Part shown: one piece after another, positions 8,870 through 15,723 of the stretch
Numbering within the stretch: the first letter of the stretch is position 1
Layout: every line of letters begins with the position of its first letter
Position numbers and translations under genes: made by a program
Notes under the pieces: model-generated
What the model saw: only the letters and a program-made list of their open reading frames with translations
Told to the model about the DNA's origin: nothing
Database searches by the model: none
Assembly: GCF_014490445.1 (NCBI RefSeq)
Contig: NZ_JACTUZ010000025.1
Location: 1-40,087, forward strand
Length of the DNA stretch: 40,087 nucleotides
Reading direction: 5' to 3'
Source of the DNA: Pseudoroseomonas ludipueritiae
GTDB taxonomy: Bacteria > Pseudomonadota > Alphaproteobacteria > Acetobacterales > Acetobacteraceae

Positions 8870-9520
8870 ATGACTCGGACGACAAGCGTGAAGAGGCCAG
8901 CGCGCTGGGCGGATGCCGTCCCGCCGCGTGAGGCGCAGTTCGAGACGAAGCGCCGCGCCCTGGTGCGCGAGGCCGCTCGCGCCTTCGGCCGCCGGGGCTT
9001 CCACAACACCTCGCTGGAGGAGATCGCGGAAGCGCTGGGCGTCACCAAGCCCGCGCTCTACCGCTACGTCCGCACCAAGCACGAAATCCTCTACGAGGCG
9101 AAGACCATCGCCTTCGACGCGGGCGCGGAAGCGCGGAAAGCCGCCTTCGCCGCCAGCGAGGACCCGCTGGAGCGCCTCCGGCTCTACATCGTGCACTACA
9201 TCAACCTGGTGACGAGCGAGCTCGGTTCCTATGCTGTGTTGGCGGAGCCGGTGACCTCCCTGCCGCCTGAATACGCCGATCCCATCCGCGGGCGCATGCG
9301 CGAGGCGGACCGGGCGCTGCGTGACATGGTGCAGGCGGCGATGGATGCCGGTTCGATCGCACCAGGCGACCCGAAGCTGATGGTCGCCTTCTTCATGGGC
9401 GCGATCAACCACATCGCCCGCTGGTACACGCCCGACGGGCCACTGACCGGCTTGCAGATCGGGGAGATCTTCGCCGGCTACGTGCTGAACGGGCTGCGCG
9501 GGTCGGCCGGGGCGGGCTAA
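8870..9520 (+). CDS. TetR/AcrR-family transcriptional regulator
   Basis: A 216-residue regulator from the ATG at 8870, preceded by a GGGG-rich ribosome-binding site. The longer frame from 8801 would overlap the operator region and lacks family resemblance. The N-terminal helix-turn-helix is at about residues 45-70, including the TSLEEIAEALGVTKPALYRYV segment with the typical ALYRYV recognition helix. The C-terminal ligand-binding part contains SELGSYAVLAEP and GAINHIARWYTPDGP, as in regulators of acyl-CoA catabolism. It is divergent from the Bug-led operon and shares the paired operator with it, so autoregulation and control of the operon are likely. The ligand, perhaps an acyl-CoA, is inference. 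Confidence 0.9.
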   Translation: MTRTTSVKRPARWADAVPPREAQFETKRRALVREAARAFGRRGFHNTSLEEIAEALGVTKPALYRYVRTKHEILYEAKTIAFDAGAEARKAAFAASEDPLERLRLYIVHYINLVTSELGSYAVLAEPVTSLPPEYADPIRGRMREADRALRDMVQAAMDAGSIAPGDPKLMVAFFMGAINHIARWYTPDGPLTGLQIGEIFAGYVLNGLRGSAGAG

Positions 9521-9532
9521 GCGACGCCCGCC

Positions 9533-10264
9533 TCGGAGCGGCTGCGCGACGGAGCGCCGCACGATTTTCGCCCAGCGCGGCAACTCACCCTGGATGAAGA
9601 CGGCGAAGCACTCGTGGCTCAGCCCCGCCAGGAAGCAGTTGCTGTCGTTCTCGGCGTGCCTGAAAAGCTCGGCTTCCTCCATGACGGTGCTGCAGGCCGT
9701 GGCAAGCCTCTCCACGACCTCCGGCGGAGCACCGGCAGGCAGGACACCCCCGACCAGGAAGCGAGGCCGGCACCGGGCATCCCGGCCTGTGACGACGAGC
9801 GGACGCATCCGGCCGCCCTCGATGTAGCCGTGGGTCGCGACCGCGTAGTTGAACATGACGCCGGTGTTGCCGGCGATCAGGCCCGTGATGGCCGGGCCGC
9901 TGCCGGGATGGGGACATGGGTCATCTCAATACTCGCCACCGTCTGGAACAGGACGGTGGCGAGGTGTGTGCCGGTCCGACGCCCGCCGTACCGTAGAGAA
10001 GCGTGTAGCCATCGGGCATGGCGCGGGCTCCCACCTTGGTGCCGGCTGTTCCGCCCGCGCCGGGCCGATTGTCGATGGTCACCGCCCGCCCCAGCCCGGC
10101 CTCGAGCCTGCGTGCGAAAAGGCGGGACTGGATGTCGGTGATTTCCGCGGAGGTGAAGGGCACGATTCAGGTGAGGGGGCGGTTCGGATAACCCCCCTGG
10201 GCCGGGCGCGGCGCGCACCTGGGGCTGTCAGCCCGAAGCCCGTGGCTCTGCGGGTCGTATGCAT
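9533..10264 (-). pseudogene. Decayed Bug-family binding-protein gene
   Basis: Comparison with the Bug genes at 11477 and 12483 shows the damage. The start (ATG at 10264) and signal-peptide region survive. The conserved LTWIVPF block has its Trp codon changed to TGA at about 10167. It continues as AEITDIQSRLFARR, VTIDNRPGAGG and MPDGYTLLYGT. About 75 codons are then deleted, a frameshift leads to HLATVLFQTVASIEMTHVP, and another frame continues with MFNYAVATHGYIEGGRMRPL. A further short deletion follows before RWAKIVRRSVAQPL. The stop TGA of the paralogue (QPL-stop) is CGA here (9533-9535). Nonsense, deletions, frameshifts and stop loss together make it clearly dead. Confidence 0.85.
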
Positions 10265-10288
10265 GGCGTCACTCCCTGAACCTCTTTT

Positions 10289-10313
10289 GTGACTATACCG
10301 ACCCTAAGGTCAA
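10289..10313. promoter_or_regulatory. Degenerate operator B upstream of the dead Bug gene
   Basis: An intact half-site GTGACT (10289-10294) starts 25 bp upstream of the pseudogene ATG, similar to the 29 bp seen for operator D. An overlapping match, CCGACCCTAAGGTCAA (10298-10313), reads TTGACC-TTAG-GGTCGG on the other strand. A second site 20 bp away (10309-10324) is only weakly recognisable. The pattern fits an operator pair that has decayed along with its gene, but it could be chance. Confidence 0.45.
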
Positions 10314-10385
10314 AGATCTGATATCAAAACGGAACGTCCTTTCGGGGGCCTGATATAGTGATCATCGCGGGAGGCAGATCAGGAC

Positions 10386-10421
10386 TTGACTTCAAAGTAA
10401 CATTATTGACTATCGGGTCGA
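10386..10421. promoter_or_regulatory. Paired operator C upstream of Bug gene 10471
   Basis: Two 16-bp sites lie 20 bp apart: TTGACTTCAAAGTAAC (10386-10401) and TTGACTATCGGGTCGA (10406-10421). The left half TTGACT is identical in both. The right halves AGTAAC and GGTCGA are degenerate inverted copies. The pair ends 49 bp before the Bug ATG. TTGACT at 10386 could serve as a -35 box, but no convincing -10 is seen at the right distance. Confidence 0.7.
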
Positions 10422-10470
10422 AAAGAAGGCGACGGCCCGCGAAGGTGCTGGCCGGCACGGAGGAACTGTC

Positions 10471-11457
10471 ATGATCCGAACCCGCCGGGGCTTGCTGGCC
10501 CTCGGGGCCGCGGCACCTTTCGCCGCACGGGCGCAGCCCGCGCCGCCGCCGCCGCCGGGCTACCCGTCCAAGCCTGTCCGGCTGCTGATCGGCTTCGCAC
10601 CCGGCGGCGCGACCGACATCGCGGCCCGGCTCGCGGCCCCGATCTTATCGGAGTTGCTGGGCCAGCAGGTCGTGCTCGAGAACCGCTCGGGTGCCGGCGG
10701 CAACGTGGCCACCGAGATGACGGCACGCGCCCCGGCGGATGGCTACACGCTGCTGATGCTCACCCCCGGCCAAGTCGTCACCAACCCCCTGATGATGCGC
10801 GTGCCCTACGACCCTGAGCGGGACATCACCGCCATCGCGCGGATGACGGCCGGGCAGCTGGTCATGGTGGTGCCGAAGGAATCCCCCTTCCGTGACGTGC
10901 GCGAGCTGCTGGAAGCCGCGCGGGCGCGGTCCCGCACCACCCCCTTGTCCTACGGCACACCGGGGCCGGGCACGTCCCAGCACATCGTCATGGAGATGCT
11001 GAAGAAGGAGGGCGGATTCGAAGCGACGCATGTGCCCTATCGCGGTAGCGGCCCGGCCATCGTGGACCTGATCGGCGGCAAGATCGACTTCATGATCGAC
11101 AGCGTCAGCCCCACCCTGCCGCATGTCCGCACCGGGTCGCTGCGCGCGGTCGCGGTGACGGGGGAGCGGCCGCACCCGGATTTCCCGGAAGCCGCCACGC
11201 TGAACAGCGTGGTGCCCGGCGTGGTCATGACCACCTGGGTTGGGCTGGGCGGCCCGCCGGACATGCCGCCAGCCATGGTGTCCTACCTGACGGATGTGGT
11301 CAGGCGCGCCGTGGACCACCCGGGCTTCTCAGAGCGCATCAAAGACCTCGGCGGCCAATCCGCCTGGCTGGGGCCGCGGGATTTCACCGCCGCGCTCTCA
11401 GCGGAGCGGACCAGCATCGGCGCGGTGATCCGAAGCGCCGACATCCGCATGGAGTGA
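10471..11457 (+). CDS. Bug-family (TctC-like) periplasmic substrate-binding protein
   Basis: A 328-residue binding protein with an AGGAACTGTC leader before the ATG. The signal peptide reads MIRTRRGLLALGAAAPFAARAQ and is followed by a proline-rich linker (PAPPPPPGYP) before the mature domain. The family blocks VRLLIGFAPGGATDIAARLA, GQQVVLENRSGAGGNVATE and THVPYRGSGPAIVDLIGGKIDF are intact, and the protein ends normally. It is most like the 6770-7741 gene in this window (PGGATDIAAR subtype). It is the only Bug gene here on the plus strand and stands alone, with operator pair C immediately upstream. Confidence 0.92.
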   Translation: MIRTRRGLLALGAAAPFAARAQPAPPPPPGYPSKPVRLLIGFAPGGATDIAARLAAPILSELLGQQVVLENRSGAGGNVATEMTARAPADGYTLLMLTPGQVVTNPLMMRVPYDPERDITAIARMTAGQLVMVVPKESPFRDVRELLEAARARSRTTPLSYGTPGPGTSQHIVMEMLKKEGGFEATHVPYRGSGPAIVDLIGGKIDFMIDSVSPTLPHVRTGSLRAVAVTGERPHPDFPEAATLNSVVPGVVMTTWVGLGGPPDMPPAMVSYLTDVVRRAVDHPGFSERIKDLGGQSAWLGPRDFTAALSAERTSIGAVIRSADIRME

Positions 11458-11476
11458 GGGCGGGACGCGCGGCCCC

Positions 11477-12472
11477 TCAGAGGGGCTGCGCGCCGGAGCG
11501 GCGGACGATCTCCCCCCAGCGCTCCATCTCGGCCGTAACGAAGCGGGCGAAGGCCTCGCCGTTCAGCTCCTCCATGGGGCGGCTGCCATTGCCCTCGCCG
11601 AAGGCGCGCATTTCCGGGTCGCGGATCACGGCCGCAGCGGCGTTCGAAAGGCGCTCCACCACGGACGCGGGCGCGCCCGCTGGCATGAACAGACCCGACC
11701 AAGTGGAGGACCAGGCGTCAGGCAGCCCGACCTCGGCCACCGTCGGCACGGCGGGCAGCGCGGGGATGCGCGCCCGCGCAGTGACGGCGAGCGGGCGCAT
11801 GCGGCCTTCGGCGATGGGATTCCGCGTGGTGGCCACGTAGTCGAACATCACGTCCACGTTGCCGGCCATAAGGTCGGTCAGCGCGGGCGCGGCGCCGGTG
11901 TAGGCGACATGCGTCATCTCGATCCCGGCGATGGATTCGAACAATACGGCGGTGAGGTGCGTGGAGGTGCCGACGCCGGCGTGGGCGAGATTGACCCGGC
12001 CAGGATTGGCGCGGGCGAAGCGGATGAACTCCTCCGCAGTGCGATAGGGGCGCAAAGGGTTGGCGACGAGCACGTTGGAAGACTCGAACAACCCCTGCAG
12101 CGGCGTGAAGCTGCGCACGGGGTGGTAGCCCAGTCGCCGATACAGGGCGGGGGCGCCGGACATGGCGGCATTGGTGCCGTAGAGGACCGTGTAGCCGTCC
12201 GGCGCGGCGCGCGCGGCGTACTCCGTGCCCAGCGTGCCGCCGGCACCGGGCCGGTTCTCGATCACCACGGGCTGGCCAAGCTGCTGGCCGAGCTTGCGTG
12301 AGGCGAGGCGAGAGGTGGAATCCGTCACCCCGGCCGCGTTGAAGGGAACGATCCAGGTGACGGCGCGGGAGGGATAGGGCGCGGTTTCCTGCGCCGCCGC
12401 GCCGCCAGGCCGGGCGCCCTCCCCCGTGAGGACGAGGCTGCTGAGGGCAAGGGCGCGACGGCTGATCGGCAT
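11477..12472 (-). CDS. Bug-family (TctC-like) periplasmic substrate-binding protein
   Basis: A 331-residue binding protein. The signal peptide starts MPISRRALALSSLVLTGE. The blocks VTWIVPFNAAGVTDSTSRLASRKLG, GQPVVIENRPGAGGTLGTEYAARA and THVAYTGAAPALTDLMAGNVDVMFDYV are present. It belongs to the same subtype as the neighbour at 12483 and the pseudogene at 9533: all three share a WIVPF start and an IVRRSxAQP end, indicating local duplication. The ATG is 10 bp from the stop of the upstream Bug gene, so they are co-transcribed, presumably from the operator-D promoter. It converges on the plus-strand Bug gene with 19 bp between the stops. Confidence 0.92.
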   Translation of the reverse strand: MPISRRALALSSLVLTGEGARPGGAAAQETAPYPSRAVTWIVPFNAAGVTDSTSRLASRKLGQQLGQPVVIENRPGAGGTLGTEYAARAAPDGYTVLYGTNAAMSGAPALYRRLGYHPVRSFTPLQGLFESSNVLVANPLRPYRTAEEFIRFARANPGRVNLAHAGVGTSTHLTAVLFESIAGIEMTHVAYTGAAPALTDLMAGNVDVMFDYVATTRNPIAEGRMRPLAVTARARIPALPAVPTVAEVGLPDAWSSTWSGLFMPAGAPASVVERLSNAAAAVIRDPEMRAFGEGNGSRPMEELNGEAFARFVTAEMERWGEIVRRSGAQPL

Positions 12473-12482
12473 GGCGGCCCCC

Positions 12483-13469
12483 TCAGCTCGGCTGCGCGCC
12501 GGAGCGGCGGACGATCTCCGCCCAGCGCGGAATCTCCGCCTCGATGAAACGGGCGAAGCTGTCGCGGTTCAGCTCCACCATGGGCCGGCTGCCGTTCGAT
12601 TCGGCGATGTGGCGGATTTCAGGGTCGCGGATCGTCACGGCGGCCTCGGCGGCGAGCTTCTCCACCGCCTCGGGCGGGGAGCCGGCGGGGAGGAGGATGC
12701 CGGACCAGGCGGCGGAGGCGGCGTCCGGCACGCCGATCTCCGTCACGGTGGGTACCTCCGGCAAGGCCGGGATCCTGTTTTTAGCCGTGACCAGCAGCGG
12801 GCGCAGGCGGTTGCCCTCGATATGGTCCCGCGTGGCGACGGCGTAGTCGAACATGATGTCCAGCGTGCCCGCGATCAGGTCCGTCAAGGCCGGGCCGCTG
12901 CCGGGATAGGGCACGTGCGTCATCTCGATGCCCGCCACGGTCTGGAAGAGCACGGCGGCCAGATGCGTGCCGGTGCCCACGCCGGAGCTGCCGAAGTTCA
13001 CCTTGCCTGGGTTGGCCTTGGCATAGGCGATCAGCTCCTGCGCCGTGCGGTAGGGGCGGGAGGGGTGCACCACCAGCACGTTCGGCGTCTCGAACATGGC
13101 TTGGATGGGGATGAAGCTGCGCAGGGGATCGTAGGGCAGGCGCCGGAACAGGGCAGGCGCTGTGGCGAGGGTGCCCTGGGTTCCATACATCATCGTGTAG
13201 CCATCGGGCGCTGCACGCGCGCCCATCTCGGTCCCCAGCGTGCCGCCGGCGCCGGGGCGATTGTCGATGATAACGGTCTGGCCGAGCTGCGCACCGATCT
13301 TGCGAGCGAAAAGACGGGAGTTGACGTCCGTGATCCCCGCCGGGGTGAAGGGCACGATCCAGGTGAGGGACCGGCTGGGATAGCCGCCCTGCGCCGCCTC
13401 GCCCCTGGTGCTTCCCATGGTACCGAGGGCCGTCATCCCCAAGCTGAGGACCCGTCTGGTAATCCGCAT
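12483..13469 (-). CDS. Bug-family (TctC-like) periplasmic substrate-binding protein
   Basis: A 328-residue binding protein from the ATG at 13469, which has a strong GGAGG five bases upstream. The alternative ATG at 13484 lies before this ribosome-binding site and is less likely. The signal peptide is MRITRRVLSLGMTALGTMG. The blocks LTWIVPFTPAGITDVNSRLFARKIGA, GQTVIIDNRPGAGGTLGTE and THVPYPGSGPALTDLIAGTLDIMFDYA follow. It is the closest intact relative of the pseudogene at 9533-10264, sharing SRLFARK and the IEMTHVP block. It is the first gene of a two-gene unit with 11477-12472, under operator pair D. Confidence 0.92.
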   Translation of the reverse strand: MRITRRVLSLGMTALGTMGSTRGEAAQGGYPSRSLTWIVPFTPAGITDVNSRLFARKIGAQLGQTVIIDNRPGAGGTLGTEMGARAAPDGYTMMYGTQGTLATAPALFRRLPYDPLRSFIPIQAMFETPNVLVVHPSRPYRTAQELIAYAKANPGKVNFGSSGVGTGTHLAAVLFQTVAGIEMTHVPYPGSGPALTDLIAGTLDIMFDYAVATRDHIEGNRLRPLLVTAKNRIPALPEVPTVTEIGVPDAASAAWSGILLPAGSPPEAVEKLAAEAAVTIRDPEIRHIAESNGSRPMVELNRDSFARFIEAEIPRWAEIVRRSGAQPS

Positions 13470-13497
13470 CCTTTCCTCCCGCATCCGGCTTTATGCC

Positions 13498-13533
13498 GTG
13501 ACCTCCGAGTCATCGGAGTGACCTTCAGGATAC
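13498..13533. promoter_or_regulatory. Paired operator D upstream of two-gene Bug unit
   Basis: Two 16-bp sites lie 20 bp apart: GTGACCTCCGAGTCAT (13498-13513) and GTGACCTTCAGGATAC (13518-13533). The first is a clear palindrome with half-sites GTGACC and AGTCAT. The pair begins 29 bp upstream of the Bug ATG (13469), so a protein bound there would overlap the core promoter or leader. No convincing -10 hexamer was found in the 29 bp. Confidence 0.7.
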
Positions 13534-13563
13534 CGAAGGGGGTGGAGGAATCAACGCGCGTCT

Positions 13564-14316
13564 TCAGCCCCTGGGCGGTTCAGGAGCAAAGAGAAGGGGG
13601 CGCACCTCCTCCAGCGCGGCGCGGTAACTCTCCCGGCTGGCCTCCAGCCGGGTGGTGGGGCCGGCGAGGGAGATGGCCAGGGGCTCGCCCCCGACCAGCC
13701 CGGCGATGGCGATGGCGGCCACCCCTTCTCCCGCCTCCCCGGCCACCCAGGCCCAGCCGCGCGCCCGCACCTCCTCCACCGCCACTTCCAGCTGGTCGGG
13801 GTCGGTGATGGCGGCGGGGCCGAGCTGGCGGAGCGGCCGGGCGCGGATGGCGCGGCGCATCTCCTCCACCGGCATCAGCGCGAGCAGCGCCTTGCCAAGC
13901 GCAGAGGCATGCATGGCCAAACGCTCGCCCGGGCGCAGCATGTAGCGCAGGGGGTGGCTGCCCTCCTGGATGGCGATGACCTGCACACGCGCGCCGTCCG
14001 GCCTGCCGCAGATGGCTGTCTCGCCGGTGCGCTCGCTCAGCGCCGCGATGGCGTCCGCGGCGAAGGCGGCGATCGGGTCCCGCTCCGCCGACTGGCGGGC
14101 CACGTCCAGCAGGCGGCGCGTGGGATAGAAGCGGCGCGAGCGGACGGTGCGGAGCAGGTATCCCGCTTCGTGCAGCGTGTGCAGCAGGTCCGAGGTGCTG
14201 CTCTCCGGCAGGCCGATGAGGCGGGCGATCTCGGCGTTGGAGAGGTCGCGCTGTTCACGGGCGAAGACCTCGAAGACGGCGAGGGTGCGCAAGGTCGCCG
14301 GGACGGTGGTCGGCAT
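13564..14316 (-). CDS. IclR-family transcriptional regulator
   Basis: A 250-residue regulator from the ATG at 14316, preceded by GGAG. The frame is open to 14445, but that extension runs through operator pair E and has no family likeness. The N-terminal winged helix-turn-helix is at about residues 8-65 (TLRTLAVFEVFA, LSNAEIARLIGLPESSTSDLLHTL). The C-terminal effector domain includes MHASALGKALLA and the GWAWVAGEAGEGVAAIAIAG block. IclR regulators of this type usually respond to aromatic or aliphatic acids and control adjacent operons. It is divergent from the acyl-CoA dehydrogenase gene with operator pair E between them, making it the second candidate for the protein that binds the paired sites. 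Confidence 0.9.
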   Translation of the reverse strand: MPTTVPATLRTLAVFEVFAREQRDLSNAEIARLIGLPESSTSDLLHTLHEAGYLLRTVRSRRFYPTRRLLDVARQSAERDPIAAFAADAIAALSERTGETAICGRPDGARVQVIAIQEGSHPLRYMLRPGERLAMHASALGKALLALMPVEEMRRAIRARPLRQLGPAAITDPDQLEVAVEEVRARGWAWVAGEAGEGVAAIAIAGLVGGEPLAISLAGPTTRLEASRESYRAALEEVRPLLFAPEPPRG

Positions 14317-14397
14317 GGGCGCTCCAGGAAGGGTCCAATGGGCCTGCCGTAGAGGAGCCGTTGCGGGCTTTCCAGAGCGGGATGGCACGAACCGGCA

Positions 14398-14445
14398 GTG
14401 ACCTTTGAGACATATTGTTGACTCAAAAGTCACTTTCTCTACCAT
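14398..14445. promoter_or_regulatory. Paired operator E with overlapping plus-strand promoter
   Basis: Two 16-bp sites lie 20 bp apart: GTGACCTTTGAGACAT (14398-14413) and TTGACTCAAAAGTCAC (14418-14433). The second is the best palindrome of the set (TTGACT, CAAA, AGTCAC). On the plus strand, TTGACT (14418-14423) is followed after 16 bp by TACCAT (14440-14445), the same hexamers and spacing as on the minus strand at operator A. This is the likely promoter of the acyl-CoA dehydrogenase unit, with its -35 box inside the operator. The sites lie between the IclR and dehydrogenase genes. Confidence 0.75.
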
Positions 14446-14574
14446 CCCTTCACCAGAGATGGACGCCAGGGTGGAGAACGCCCGGCAATGGGAAGGAAGC
14501 AGGCATGGCGCGTCTCACGACGGGGCATCACCGATCGCAGAACCCGGGTGCGGCGCGTCGGCCTGGAGGCCACC

Positions 14575-15723
14575 ATGGCCGTTGACCTCACCCCCGAGCA
14601 GGAGCTGCTGCGCGACAACGTGCGCCGCTTCATGGAGCGCCGCGTCGCGCCCGTGATCAACGAGCACGAGGCGTCAAAGACCTTCCCCTTCGAGATCCTG
14701 GGGGAGCTGGCCGAGTTCGGCTATCTCGGTGGCCGCCTGCCGGAGGCGGATGGCGGGTTCGGGCTGGACTACGTCACCTGGGGGATGCTGCTGGAGCAGA
14801 GCGGCTACTACTGGATGTCGCTTCGCACGCTCGTGAACATCACCAACGGCGCCATCAACCGGCTGCACGCCTATGGCACGCCGGAACAGCACGAGCGTTT
14901 CCTCAGGCCGCTGCTGGAGAATCGCCGGCGCGCCTGCTTCGGGCTGACCGAGCCGGATACCGGATCGAACGCCGCCGGCGTCCAGGCGCGCGCCGACCGC
15001 AGGGGTGACACCTACGTCCTCAACGGGCGGAAGATGTGGATCACCAACGGTGCCAGTGCCGACTTCGCCATCATCATCGCCCGCACCTTCAGCCCGGACT
15101 GCGACGGCGGCCTCTCCGCCTTCATCGTGGAGCGGGAGGCGGCGCACTACGACGTGCGGCCGCTGGACACGATGGTGCTGCGCTGCACTGGCACCGCGGA
15201 ACTCGGCTTCAACGATGTGGTAATCCCGCGGGAGAACCTGCTGGGCGAGGAGGGTGGGGCCTTCCGCAACGTCCTGAAGGGGCTGAACGCCGCGCGGGTG
15301 AACATCGCCATGGGAGCGGTCGGCGCGGCCCAGGCCGCGCTGGACCTCTCCGTGGAGTACGCGAAGACGCGCAAGCAATTCGGCAAGCCGATCGGGAGCT
15401 TCCAGCTGATCCAGAAGCACATCGTGGACATGACCATCCGCACGGAGGCCGCACGCGCCCTGGCCTACAACGCCGCCACTGCGCTGGACCGCGGGCGTGA
15501 CGCCCGCACGGAATGCTCCATCGCCAAGCTCTACGCCACGGAAGCCGCGCATGAGGTCGCGAACATGGCGCTGCAGGTACATGGCGGGATGGGCTACTCC
15601 ACCGAATACCCCATCGAGCGCATCTTCCGCGACACGCGCGGCGGCATGATCCCGGAAGGGACGACGGAGATCCAGACGCTCATCGCCGGGCGCGAGATCC
15701 TCGGGCTCTCGGCGCTGACATGA
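14575..15723 (+). CDS. Acyl-CoA dehydrogenase (FAD)
   Basis: A 382-residue acyl-CoA dehydrogenase from the ATG at 14575, with GGAGG just upstream. An earlier ATG at 14488 would add 29 residues without family resemblance. Signature segments are CFGLTEPDTGSNAAG (FAD and substrate contact), KMWITNGASADF, RKQFGKPIGSFQLIQ and MALQVHGGMGYSTEYPIERIFRD. The catalytic glutamate region near the C-terminus reads MIPEGTTEIQ, with Glu at about residue 361, as in short- and medium-chain members. It oxidises an acyl-CoA to the 2-enoyl-CoA, passing electrons to ETF. Its stop overlaps the start of the next gene (ATGA), giving a coupled activation and oxidation pair. Confidence 0.94.
   Translation: MAVDLTPEQELLRDNVRRFMERRVAPVINEHEASKTFPFEILGELAEFGYLGGRLPEADGGFGLDYVTWGMLLEQSGYYWMSLRTLVNITNGAINRLHAYGTPEQHERFLRPLLENRRRACFGLTEPDTGSNAAGVQARADRRGDTYVLNGRKMWITNGASADFAIIIARTFSPDCDGGLSAFIVEREAAHYDVRPLDTMVLRCTGTAELGFNDVVIPRENLLGEEGGAFRNVLKGLNAARVNIAMGAVGAAQAALDLSVEYAKTRKQFGKPIGSFQLIQKHIVDMTIRTEAARALAYNAATALDRGRDARTECSIAKLYATEAAHEVANMALQVHGGMGYSTEYPIERIFRDTRGGMIPEGTTEIQTLIAGREILGLSALT

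Noticed and set aside
12426-13808. Open frame of 460 codons on the plus strand
   Set aside because: It is antisense to the Bug gene at 12483 and part of the IclR gene, with no family features.
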